A program made the translations under genes and the position numbers. Below are positions 17,409-27,097 of a stretch of 64,000 nt of DNA, one piece after another (position 1 is the stretch's first letter; the number at the start of each line of letters is the position of its first letter). Origin of the DNA: Pseudomonas sp. Irchel 3A7. GTDB taxonomy: Bacteria > Pseudomonadota > Gammaproteobacteria > Pseudomonadales > Pseudomonadaceae. Below the pieces are notes generated by a model. It did no database searches. It was not told where the DNA came from and saw only the letters and a list, made by a program, of their open reading frames with translations. The DNA is taken from positions 124,001 through 188,000 of the forward strand of contig NZ_FYED01000013.1 of assembly GCF_900187565.1 (NCBI RefSeq). The letters are read 5' to 3'.

Positions 17409-17734
17409 ACCTTCTCTCCCAGAGCCGTGGTGGCCGCTTTCGGGCTATCGGTCTTGTCGGTGAATTGTGGCTTGGCGCCGATCTTGTAGGTTTCGAGAAT
17501 CTCGTAGGTCACGGTGTCGCGGGTAACGTTGAAGTACTGGCGGCAACCGGCGACGTGATCCCACAGCTCGTGGTGCAGACCGCGAGGGTTGTCGCGGAAG
17601 AACATGTAGTCGCCCCACTCCTCATCGGTGCAGCTGTTAGGGTCCAGTGGACGCGGGATGTGCGCCTGGCCGGATGCGTGGAATTCCTCTTCGGAGCGCA
17701 GTTCGCCGCAGTGAGGACAGAAGATATGCAACAT
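17405..17734 (-). CDS. soxD: Sarcosine oxidase, delta subunit
   Basis: A 109-aa zinc-binding subunit. The four zinc ligands known for the family are visible: C6 and C9 (FCPHCG), H59 and C63 (DHVAGC). It overlaps soxA by 4 bp and lies 14 bp after soxB, so soxB-soxD-soxA form a tight operon. Confidence 0.95.
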   Translation of the reverse strand: MLHIFCPHCGELRSEEEFHASGQAHIPRPLDPNSCTDEEWGDYMFFRDNPRGLHHELWDHVAGCRQYFNVTRDTVTYEILETYKIGAKPQFTDKTDSPKAATTALGEKV

Positions 17735-17748
17735 GGGGATTTCTCCTG

Positions 17749-18999
17749 TTAGTGGGCGACCGCAGCAGCGCCGTGTTCATCGATCAACGCACCGTTGTGG
17801 AAACGGTCGATGGAGAAAGGTGCGGCCAACGGGTGCATTTCACCCTTGGCCAGGCTTGCGGCAAACACGTTGCCCGAGCCAGGTGTGGCCTTGAAGCCAC
17901 CGGTGCCCCAACCGCAATTGAAGAACATGTTCGGTACCGGGGTTTTCGAGATGATCGGGCACGCATCCGGGGTGGTGTCGACGATGCCGCCCCACTGACG
18001 GTTCATGCGTACGCGGGACAGGACCGGGAACATCTCGACGATGGCCTGGATGGTGTGTTCGATCACCGGGTACGAACCACGCTGGCCGTAACCGTTGTAG
18101 CCGTCGATACCGGCGCCGATCACCAGGTCGCCCTTGTCGGACTGGCTGATGTAACCGTGCACGGCGTTGGACATGATCACGCTGTCGATGATCGGTTTGA
18201 TCGGCTCGGACACCAGTGCTTGCAGCGGGTGCGATTCGATCGGCAGACGGAAACCGGCGAGTTTGGCCATGTGCCCGGAGTTACCGGCAGTGACCACACC
18301 AACGCGCTTGGCGCCGATGAAGCCCTTGTTGGTTTCCACACCGATGCACACGCCGTTTTCCTTACGGAAACCGATCACTTCGGTCTGCTGGATCAGGTCC
18401 ACGCCCAGTGCGTCGGCGGCACGGGCAAAGCCCCAGGCCACGGCATCGTGACGGGCCACGCCGCCGCGACGCTGGACGGTAGCGCCCATCACCGGGTAGC
18501 GGGTGTTCTTCGAGCAGTCGAGGTACGGAATCTCGTCGGCCACTTGCTTGGCATCGAGCAGTTCGCCGTCGACGCCGTTGAGGCGGTTGGCGCTGACCCG
18601 ACGCTCGGAATCACGGATGTCCTGCAGGGTGTGGCACAGGTTGTAGACGCCACGCTGGGAGAACATCACGTTGTAGTTCAGGTCCTGGGACAGGCCTTCC
18701 CACAGTTTCATCGCGTGTTCGTACAGGTGCGCCGACTCGTCCCACAGGTAGTTGGAGCGAACGATGGTGGTGTTGCGCGCGGTGTTACCGCCGCCCAGCC
18801 AACCTTTCTCGACCACGGCCACGTTGGTGATGCCGTGTTCCTTGGCCAGGTAGTAGGCGGTCGCCAGACCATGCCCGCCACCGCCGACGATGACCACGTC
18901 GTAGACCTTTTTCGGGGTCGGTGTGCGCCACATCCGCTGCCAGTTTTCATGGTGGCTGAGGGAGTGTTTGAAGAGGCCGAAGCCTGAGTAGCGTTGCAT
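17749..18999 (-). CDS. soxB: Sarcosine oxidase, beta subunit
   Basis: A 416-aa flavoprotein subunit that oxidises sarcosine. The FAD-binding motif VIVGGGGHGLATAYYLA lies at ~36-52; the RRGGVARHDAVAW block in the middle is the conserved region of the family; the C-terminal CGWGTGGFKATPGSG loop closes the active site. I choose ATG 18999 (MQRYSGFG), because GGAG lies 8 nt upstream; the ATG at 19005 is too close to that site. 23 bp after glyA. Confidence 0.95.
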   Translation of the reverse strand: MQRYSGFGLFKHSLSHHENWQRMWRTPTPKKVYDVVIVGGGGHGLATAYYLAKEHGITNVAVVEKGWLGGGNTARNTTIVRSNYLWDESAHLYEHAMKLWEGLSQDLNYNVMFSQRGVYNLCHTLQDIRDSERRVSANRLNGVDGELLDAKQVADEIPYLDCSKNTRYPVMGATVQRRGGVARHDAVAWGFARAADALGVDLIQQTEVIGFRKENGVCIGVETNKGFIGAKRVGVVTAGNSGHMAKLAGFRLPIESHPLQALVSEPIKPIIDSVIMSNAVHGYISQSDKGDLVIGAGIDGYNGYGQRGSYPVIEHTIQAIVEMFPVLSRVRMNRQWGGIVDTTPDACPIISKTPVPNMFFNCGWGTGGFKATPGSGNVFAASLAKGEMHPLAAPFSIDRFHNGALIDEHGAAAVAH

Positions 19000-19022
19000 A
19001 GTCATTTACTCCAAAACCGCAC

Positions 19023-20276
<1,254 letters not shown>

Positions 20277-20464
20277 CGCGTCTCTCCCAGCGGCATCTGT
20301 GCGCCATTCGTCTCGGTAAGGCACTGGTGTTTCGGCAGTGCCCTTTGATAGCGATGGTATGACTGGCTTGGCGTGGTCAAATGCCTATGGGCGCCACGCA
20401 AAGGTGCGTTTACGACATGGCGGGAAATGGCAAGCCGGCCACGCACTGAGAACCAGCGCCAATC

Positions 20465-20558
20465 CCCTGTGGGAGCGAGCCTGCTCGCGAAGAGGGAGTG
20501 TCAGTCAACGCAAATGTTGTTTGACCCGCCGCCTTCGCGAGCAGGCTCGCTCCCACAA
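20465..20558. repeat. REPIN, near-identical twin of 22519-22612
   Basis: A 94-bp REPIN that differs from the copy at 22519-22612 at only two positions, including its spacer (GTCAGTCAACGCAAATGTTG). The two direct copies flank the traX-like gene and ltaE. Confidence 0.95.
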
Positions 20559-20580
20559 GATTTGCATTCGGTTTCCGGGG

Positions 20581-21336
20581 TTATGCGAGAACCTGTCGCA
20601 ATGCCAGCAGCACAAGGAAATGCGCGGGGTACAGGGCATATGCCCAGCGTCGCATCGGCGGTGGTTTTACGTCCTGGGCGTGTCGCAACAGGAACAGCCC
20701 GAGCCATGGCGCAATCAGACAAGTGGCAACCGCCGCCATCGCCACGCCGTTACCCAATCGAACGGAGTAATAGAGCACCTGCAATTGATTGGCCGCCAGG
20801 CAGACCAGCCCCGGCAGCAGTGCGAAAAACCAGGGTCGCCGGATCGCCAGCAACATCGCCAGCGGTAATAACACACCGAAGAACCCGAACATCAGCCGCT
20901 CCGGGAACATAGCCGCCAGCGCGAGCGCACCGCCGGCCAGCAGTCGCGCCGGCAGTCGCGCCGGCAGGACCCCGTCCTGCCAGCCGCGCACCACCAACAG
21001 GCCAAGCGCCAGCGTGGGCAATACATTCAGGGTGTCGGGATTGGGGATGTACATCCGGTAGGGAACTTCGCTCACCGCGCTGAACAGCAGCAACCAGCCC
21101 AGATAACGCCACTGCCTGCCTGTCGTCATTGCCGAAGCCCGCACCAGATTGGCCGCCATCGCCAGGCAAAACCACGGAAATGCCAGACGACCCGGCACAT
21201 ACAGCCAATCGGCGGAATAACCGACATATCGCAGGTGATCGAGCAGCATGCTCAGCAGCGCCAGCCATTTGAGCAGATCCAGCGCTCCATCGCGCTGCTT
21301 TAAGTGCGGCTGTGTCACGTTCATAGACACGTGCAT
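20581..21336 (-). CDS. TraX family inner-membrane protein
   Basis: A ~251-aa polytopic membrane protein of the TraX family (PF05857), whose plasmid member acetylates F-pilin; chromosomal relatives have no established role. Family features: DLLKWLALLSMLLDHLRYVG near the N-terminus, GRLAFPWFCLAMAANLVRA, and seven to eight hydrophobic helices ending in YALYPAHFLVLLALRQVL. The start is uncertain: ATG 21336 or 21324. Divergent from ltaE. Confidence 0.78.
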   Translation of the reverse strand: MHVSMNVTQPHLKQRDGALDLLKWLALLSMLLDHLRYVGYSADWLYVPGRLAFPWFCLAMAANLVRASAMTTGRQWRYLGWLLLFSAVSEVPYRMYIPNPDTLNVLPTLALGLLVVRGWQDGVLPARLPARLLAGGALALAAMFPERLMFGFFGVLLPLAMLLAIRRPWFFALLPGLVCLAANQLQVLYYSVRLGNGVAMAAVATCLIAPWLGLFLLRHAQDVKPPPMRRWAYALYPAHFLVLLALRQVLA

Positions 21337-21467
21337 AATTGCCCGGCATCCCAGTAATGTTCTGACAGAGACATCCCGTGCGCTCCCCGGACGATCTTCG
21401 GTAAAGTGCGCACCCTCATTGACCACGAGACGCTTCACCATAGGCGCCTCGACCACGGAAGCAGGCC

Positions 21468-22508
21468 ATGACCGATAAGAGCCAACAATTCGCCAGCGAC
21501 AACTATTCCGGCATTTGCCCTGAAGCCTGGGCCGCCATGGAGCAGGCCAACCATGGCCATCAGCGCGCCTACGGCGACGACGAATGGACCGCCCGTGCGT
21601 CCGACGATTTCCGCAAACTGTTTGAAACCGACTGCGAAGTGTTCTTCGCCTTCAACGGTACCGCTGCCAACTCGCTGGCCCTGTCGTCGCTGTGCCAGAG
21701 TTACCACAGCGTGATCTGCTCGGAAACCGCCCACGTCGAAACCGACGAATGCGGCGCGCCGGAATTTTTCTCCAACGGCTCGAAACTGCTGATTGCCCGC
21801 ACCGAAAACGGCAAGCTGACCCCGGAATCGATCCGCGAAATCGCCCTCAAGCGCCAGGACATTCACTACCCGAAACCGCGCGTCGTGACCCTGACCCAGG
21901 CCACCGAAGTCGGCAGCGTCTACACCCCGGACGAAATCCGCGCCATCAGCGCCACCTGCAAAGAGCTGGGCCTGAATCTGCACATGGACGGCGCGCGCTT
22001 CTCCAACGCTTGCGCGTTCCTCGGCTGCTCGCCAGCCGACCTGACCTGGAAGGCCGGCGTGGACGTGCTGTGCTTCGGCGGCACGAAAAACGGCATGGCC
22101 GTGGGTGAGGCGATCCTGTTCTTCAACCACAAACTGGCCGAAGATTTCGACTACCGCTGCAAACAGGCCGGGCAACTGGCGTCGAAAATGCGTTTCCTGT
22201 CCGCGCCCTGGGTCGGGATTCTGGAAAACGACGCCTGGCTCAAATACGCCCGCCACGCCAACCACTGCGCACAGTTGCTGGCCGAACTGGTCAGCGACAT
22301 CCCGGGCGTGGAACTGATGTTCCCGGTGCAGGCCAACGGCGTGTTCCTGCAACTGTCGGAACCGGCCATCGCCGCCCTGACGGCCAAGGGCTGGCGTTTC
22401 TACACGTTCATCGGCAACGGCGGCGCTCGCTTCATGTGCTCGTGGGATACCGAGGAAGAGCGTGTGCGCGAACTGGCCCATGACATCCGCCAAGTGATGT
22501 CCCACTAA
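21468..22508 (+). CDS. ltaE: Low-specificity L-threonine aldolase
   Basis: A 346-aa PLP fold-type I enzyme cleaving L-threonine/allo-threonine to glycine and acetaldehyde. SDNYSGICPEA N-terminus, ETAHVETDECGAPE and MDGARFSNA motifs, PLP-lysine K207 in CFGGTKNGM. It produces or consumes glycine, which links it to the sox/glyA block. Start at 21468. Confidence 0.93.
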   Translation: MTDKSQQFASDNYSGICPEAWAAMEQANHGHQRAYGDDEWTARASDDFRKLFETDCEVFFAFNGTAANSLALSSLCQSYHSVICSETAHVETDECGAPEFFSNGSKLLIARTENGKLTPESIREIALKRQDIHYPKPRVVTLTQATEVGSVYTPDEIRAISATCKELGLNLHMDGARFSNACAFLGCSPADLTWKAGVDVLCFGGTKNGMAVGEAILFFNHKLAEDFDYRCKQAGQLASKMRFLSAPWVGILENDAWLKYARHANHCAQLLAELVSDIPGVELMFPVQANGVFLQLSEPAIAALTAKGWRFYTFIGNGGARFMCSWDTEEERVRELAHDIRQVMSH

Positions 22509-22518
22509 GGCCCACTGT

Positions 22519-22612
22519 CCCTGTGGGAGCGAGCCTGCTCGCGAAGAGGGCGTGTCAGTCAACGCAAATGTTGTTTGACCCGCCGCCTTCGCAAGCAGGC
22601 TCGCTCCCACAA
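22519..22612. repeat. REPIN, near-identical twin of 20465-20558
   Basis: The second 94-bp copy; its differences from the first are A to C after AAGAGGG and G to A in the right arm (CGCAAGCAGG). Confidence 0.95.
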
Positions 22613-22707
22613 AAAGTCAAACCAATCGCCCCTGATCGTTCGCACCTGAAGTCTTGGTCTACATTGTCTGACGAGCCGTACAGACAACAACAATCAGGAG
22701 CGTACGC

Positions 22708-23532
22708 ATGTCATTGCAAGGCAAAACCCTGTTCATCACCGGCGCCAGCCGTGGCATTGGCCGAGAGATCGCGCTACGCGCCGCGCGTGATGGTGCCAAC
22801 ATCGTGATTGCCGCCAAGAGTGCCGAACCGCATCCCAAGCTGCCGGGCACCATTTATAGCGTGGCCAAGGAAGTCGAGGCCGCAGGCGGCAAGGCGTTGG
22901 CGCTGCAGGTGGATGTGCGCGATGAAGTTGCCGTGCATCAAGCCCTGGCCCAGGCCAACGAGCATTTCGGCGGTATCGATGCACTGGTGAACAACGCCGG
23001 GGCGATCAAGCTGACCGGAGTTCAACACCTCGAGCTCAAGCGCTTCGATCTGATGCACCAGATCAACACCCGCGCCGTGCTGCTGTGCAGCCAGGCCGCG
23101 CTGCCCTACCTGAAGCAGTCCAAGGGACACATTCTCAACCTGTCGCCACCGCTGAACCTGGCCGTCAAATGGTTCGCCCAATACAGCCCCTATACCGTGA
23201 CCAAATACGGCATGAGCATGCTGACGCTGGGCATGAGCGAGGAGTTCAGGAATTACGGCATCAGCGTCAACTCGCTGTGGCCGCAGACGATGATTGCCAC
23301 CGCTGCGATCGAGTTTCAGCTGGGGTCACGGGAGTCGTTCAAGCATGCACGCACGCCTGCGATCATGGCGGATGCCGCCCATGTGATCTTGAGCAGCACC
23401 GAGCGCAGCCTGACCGGGCGGCTGCTGATTGATGAAGAAGTTTTGCGGGAAAACGGCACCACCGAGTTCGAACACTATCGGTTTGCCCCCGACACCAGCG
23501 ACAAGCTGATGCCGGATTTGTTTGTGGATTAA
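22708..23532 (+). CDS. SDR family oxidoreductase (HSDL2-like)
   Basis: A 274-aa classical short-chain dehydrogenase of the HSDL2-like group. NAD(P)-binding TGASRGIG at 11-18, NNAG at 95-98, catalytic S146 (NLSPPLN), Y162 and K166 (YTVTK). RBS AGGAG before ATG 22708. Substrate unknown. It converges with gbcB and has no obvious place in the betaine route. Confidence 0.88.
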   Translation: MSLQGKTLFITGASRGIGREIALRAARDGANIVIAAKSAEPHPKLPGTIYSVAKEVEAAGGKALALQVDVRDEVAVHQALAQANEHFGGIDALVNNAGAIKLTGVQHLELKRFDLMHQINTRAVLLCSQAALPYLKQSKGHILNLSPPLNLAVKWFAQYSPYTVTKYGMSMLTLGMSEEFRNYGISVNSLWPQTMIATAAIEFQLGSRESFKHARTPAIMADAAHVILSSTERSLTGRLLIDEEVLRENGTTEFEHYRFAPDTSDKLMPDLFVD

Positions 23533-23542
23533 ACACCGATCA

Positions 23543-23633
23543 TTGTGGGAGCGAGCCTGCTCGCGAAAGCGTCGGATCAGTCAATATCGATTTGAATGAC
23601 ACACCGCATTCGCGAGCAGGCTCGCTCCCACAA
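23543..23633. repeat. REPIN between convergent SDR and gbcB
   Basis: Inverted REP pair located between two converging 3' ends; the spacer (GGATCAGTCAATATCGATTTG) belongs to the same spacer family as 1852, 29164 and 33278. Confidence 0.94.
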
Positions 23634-23652
23634 GAGGCATTCCACAAAGGGG

Positions 23653-24753
23653 TTAGTACTCGATCCGCACATCCCCCTTCGGCACACTGCAGCACGACAG
23701 GATGTACCCTTCAGCCTCGTCTTCCTCGGTGATCCCGCCGTTGTGCTCCATCTCCACTTCGCCGCCCAGCTTCAACACCTTGCAGGTGCCGCAGATGCCC
23801 ATGCCGCACGCCTTGGGTATCAGCAAACCGGCCTTGGCTGCGGCCGCGTGAACGGTCTCGCCAGGCGCTACGCGAATGCTTTTGCCGGACGCGGTGAACT
23901 CCACCTGATGCAGGTCCGCCGCGTCCACTTCCGGCGCCTCGGCCGCTTGTTCGGCGTGCTCTTCGGCATCGGCACGAGCCTCGGGCGGGGTCGCTCCGAA
24001 GGATTCTTCGTGGTAACGCTTCATGTCGAAGCCAGCGTTTTCCAGCAAGCGCTTGACTGCGGTCATGTACGGGGTCGGGCCGCAGCAGAAGACTTCCCGC
24101 TCAAGGAAGTCCGGCACCATCAGTTCCAGCATTTTGTGGTTCAGGTAACCGCGATAACCGGCCCAGGGCTCGCCCATCCCATGCTTCTCGCAGATCAGGT
24201 GCAGGCTGAAGTTATCGATCCGCGACGCCATGTGTTCCAGTTCGCGGTGATAGATGATGTCTTTCGGCGAACGGGCGCTGTGGATAAACGTCATATCCAC
24301 GTTGCCGTTGGTGTCGTAGAACCAGCGCGCCATGGACATGCAGGGCGTGATGCCCACGCCGCCGCTGAGGTACAGCACCTTGGGGCTCGGGAAATCGATG
24401 GCGTTGAACAGCCCGACCGGGCCGTGCACCGCCAGTTCCTGGCCTTCGTGCAAGGTGTCGTGCAGCCAGTTGGAGACCTTGCCGCCCGGTACGCGCTTGA
24501 TGGTCACCGAGAAGCTGTACGGCACCGACGGCGAGCTGGAAATGGTGTACGAACGCATGATCGGCTGGCCTTCGATCTCCAGCTCCAGGGTGACGAACTG
24601 CCCCGGCTTGAAGAAGAACATGATCGGCTGATCGGCCATGAAGCAAAAGGTGCGCACATCCCAGGTTTCCTGGATGACTTTGACGCAACGGACGATGTGC
24701 CGACCATTGGCCCAGGTCTGGGTGGTTACCGGGTTCAGGAAGTTGTTGGACAT
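23653..24753 (-). CDS. gbcB: Glycine betaine demethylase, ferredoxin reductase subunit
   Basis: A 366-aa reductase passing electrons from NAD(P)H to GbcA. FAD-binding domain with MRSYTISSSPS, NAD-binding domain with LYLSGGVGITPCMSM and FCCGPTPYM, then a C-terminal plant-type [2Fe-2S] domain (PKACGMGICGTCKV plus a late Cys in LSCCSVP). Start at 24753 (MSNNFLNPV). Divergent from gbcA over a 295-bp shared control region. Confidence 0.94.
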   Translation of the reverse strand: MSNNFLNPVTTQTWANGRHIVRCVKVIQETWDVRTFCFMADQPIMFFFKPGQFVTLELEIEGQPIMRSYTISSSPSVPYSFSVTIKRVPGGKVSNWLHDTLHEGQELAVHGPVGLFNAIDFPSPKVLYLSGGVGITPCMSMARWFYDTNGNVDMTFIHSARSPKDIIYHRELEHMASRIDNFSLHLICEKHGMGEPWAGYRGYLNHKMLELMVPDFLEREVFCCGPTPYMTAVKRLLENAGFDMKRYHEESFGATPPEARADAEEHAEQAAEAPEVDAADLHQVEFTASGKSIRVAPGETVHAAAAKAGLLIPKACGMGICGTCKVLKLGGEVEMEHNGGITEEDEAEGYILSCCSVPKGDVRIEY

Positions 24754-25048
24754 GCTGATCTCCACGGCCGACTGTCGGCCTTCATGTTGGCGATTCTGCG
24801 TATAGCGCGAACCACCCATTTACCTATCTGCGACATTCACATGCTTATCGCGACCAGCCCGCAACTACCGGGGCTTGCGCGTCGGGAACAGATTGCATCA
24901 TGTCGCCCATGGATAAGGTTCTGGCCAGCGCCGGCCCCACACTCGCCCCATACCAAGACACAATCTTTACACCTTGCGTAGCAACCATTAGCAGTACACC
25001 GATTAGCCACTTTTCGCCGGCCACGCAGATGGCCTTGAGGATTAAACG
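24754..25048. promoter_or_regulatory. Divergent gbcB-gbcA control region
   Basis: 295 bp without a gene, holding the promoters of both gbc genes. GbdR activates them in P. aeruginosa. A direct repeat TATCTGCGAC (24825-24834) and TTATCGCGAC (24845-24854), 20 bp apart, is a candidate AraC-type operator; similar pairs occur near 37171-37210 and 48239-48264. The operator call is inference. Confidence 0.55.
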
Positions 25049-26344
25049 ATGGACGTCACTACTACCCTGAGCCTGGGCGATCCGCTGGAACCCGCACGCA
25101 AGGCCACCGCCCAGATGCTGCAAGAGCGCGAACGCACGTTCTCGCTGCCGCAGCCGTTTTACTCTGACGAGCGCCTGTTTGATATCGACATGCAGGAGAT
25201 TTTCCAGAAGGAGTGGTTGATCGCCGGCATGACCTGCGAGATCCCGACCAAGGGCAACTACCTGACGCTGCAGATCGGCAAGAACCCGATCATCGTGATC
25301 CGTGGCGCTGAAGGCGTGGTGCATGCATTCCATAACGTCTGCCGTCACCGTGGTTCACGCCTGTGCACCAGCGACAAGGGCAAGGTCGCCAAACTGGTTT
25401 GTCACTACCACCAGTGGACCTACGAACTCGACGGTCGCCTGCTGTTCGCCGGCACCGAGATGGGCGACGACTTCGACATGAAGCAGTACGGCCTCAAGCC
25501 GGTGAATGTGAAGACCGCTGGCGGCTACATCTTCATCAGCCTGGCGGAAAATCCGCCGGCCATCGATGACTTCCTGTCGACGCTCAGCCATTACATGGAA
25601 CCGTACGACATGGAGAACACCAAGGTGGCGATCACCACCACCTTGATGGAAAAGGCCAACTGGAAACTGGTGCTGGAAAACAACCGCGAGTGCTACCACT
25701 GCAACGCGTCGCACCCGGAACTACTCAAAACCCTGCTGGAATGGGACGACGTCACCGACCCGCGCGCCGACCAGGCGTTCAAGGACCACGTCGCGGCCTC
25801 CGCCGCTGCCTGGGAAGCCGAGAAGATCCCTTACGCCCACGCCAGCTTCGGCCTGCGTAACCGCATCGTGCGCATGCCGCTGCTCAAGGGCACCGTGTCG
25901 ATGACCATGGACGGCAAGCAGGGCTGCGCCAAACTCATGGGCCGCATCAAAAACCCGGACCTGGGCTCGATGCGCATCCTGCACCTGCCGCACTCCTGGA
26001 ACCACTGCATGGGCGACCACATCATCGTGTTCACCGTGTGGCCGATCAGCGCCCAGGAAACCATGGTCACCACCAAGTGGATCGTCCACAAGGACGCCGT
26101 CGAAGGCGTGGACTACGACGTGGAGCGCATGCGCCAGGTCTGGGACGCCACCAACGATCAGGACCGTCGCCTGGCGGAAGAGAACCAGCGCGGCATCAAC
26201 TCCACCGCTTACCAGCCAGGGCCTTACTCCAAGACCTATGAGTTTGGTGTGGTGAACTTTGTGGATTGGTACAGCGAGCGTCTGTTGAGCAACCTGGGGG
26301 CCGAGCCTGCACCGTACCTCAAAGGGGTTCCGGTTCAAGGCTAA
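25049..26344 (+). CDS. gbcA: Glycine betaine demethylase, Rieske oxygenase subunit
   Basis: A 431-aa terminal oxygenase that removes one methyl group of glycine betaine as formaldehyde, giving dimethylglycine. Rieske [2Fe-2S] ligands C98-H100 (CRHRG) and C118-H121 (CHYHQW). Mononuclear iron region ENNRECYHCNASH with H217 and H222 and bridging E214 in place of the usual Asp. Electrons come from GbcB. Start MDVTTTLSLG with GAGG upstream. Confidence 0.95.
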   Translation: MDVTTTLSLGDPLEPARKATAQMLQERERTFSLPQPFYSDERLFDIDMQEIFQKEWLIAGMTCEIPTKGNYLTLQIGKNPIIVIRGAEGVVHAFHNVCRHRGSRLCTSDKGKVAKLVCHYHQWTYELDGRLLFAGTEMGDDFDMKQYGLKPVNVKTAGGYIFISLAENPPAIDDFLSTLSHYMEPYDMENTKVAITTTLMEKANWKLVLENNRECYHCNASHPELLKTLLEWDDVTDPRADQAFKDHVAASAAAWEAEKIPYAHASFGLRNRIVRMPLLKGTVSMTMDGKQGCAKLMGRIKNPDLGSMRILHLPHSWNHCMGDHIIVFTVWPISAQETMVTTKWIVHKDAVEGVDYDVERMRQVWDATNDQDRRLAEENQRGINSTAYQPGPYSKTYEFGVVNFVDWYSERLLSNLGAEPAPYLKGVPVQG

Positions 26345-26352
26345 GATCCAAA

Positions 26353-26409
26353 GCTTCGCGAGCAGGCTCGCTCCCACAGATCCCTTGTGGGAGCGAGCCT
26401 GCTCGCGAA
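26353..26409. repeat. REPIN after gbcA
   Basis: The shortest REPIN in the window (57 bp, almost no spacer), directly after the gbcA stop, where it could act as a transcript end. Confidence 0.93.
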
Positions 26410-26502
26410 CGCGCCCTCTCTTACAACACATTCCACCTGACACAGCCACCGCTTCAGAACTGTACGAAATATGATCTATTCCGTTCAGAGCTATACCGCC
26501 CG

Positions 26503-27075
26503 CACCTCCCAGCCTTCCGCAAACAAGTTATCCACATCTCCACCCACAGCAAATGGGGACAACTGTGGAAAGACTGCAAAATTTCTCCGCAGAAACCGAA
26601 GAAAATCCGTGACTTATTCAGAAGCAGGGTTTTCGACAGCGACCGATCATTTATTGATCAACTCGCTGGACATCAAGTAAATCGTGGCTTGTAGAGGATG
26701 GCGAACACCTTATCCACAGAAGCGCCAACAGACTTTGGGGGCAACTTCTGCACCGCTGTGGAAAACCGCTGTGCGCTGCGAAAAATACGGGCTGGCGCAA
26801 GGTTTAACGGTGGAAATCACGCAAATGATCATTTTTTAACCAGAAGCCTGAAGCCCTCGTTTTATATGGCCTGTAGCGGTAAGCGAACATCTTATCCACA
26901 GAAGCGCCAACAGAGATTGGGGGCAAGTCCTGCACTTATCCTGTGAAAAAACCCATGAAAAACCGAAGCTTAGGCTGGTTATTTTTTGAACTGAGGGCTA
27001 CAACCCCCGATTAACCTGGCCTGCAGCAATGGGCAAACACCTTATCCACAGCTCCGCCAACAGGCATTGTGGGTA
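26503..27075. repeat. DnaA-box tandem repeat region
   Basis: Most of the 753-bp non-coding stretch 26345-27097. It holds tandem imperfect units starting at 26685 (182 bp), 26867 (150 bp) and 27017 (partial), plus a diverged copy 182 bp before the first. Each unit contains a TGGC(C/T)TG(T/C)AG block, a GCGAACACC-like block and a perfect TTATCCACA followed by AGAAGCGCCAACAG or similar. The DnaA boxes are at 26528-26536, 26710-26718, 26892-26900 and 27042-27050, all in the same orientation. No convincing ORF overlaps. It may be a DnaA-titrating or replication-control locus. Confidence 0.75.
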
Positions 27076-27097
27076 AACACATCAAAACCGCCCGTAC

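Noticed and set aside
14334..17489. 1051-codon open frame on the plus strand opposite soxA
   Set aside because: A high-GC shadow: soxA on the other strand has full family motifs, and the plus-strand translation shows none.
26266..26694. 142-codon open frame over the end of gbcA, a REPIN and the first DnaA box
   Set aside because: It encodes translated REP sequence (SRAGSLPQ) and lacks its own RBS; the region is repeat DNA.
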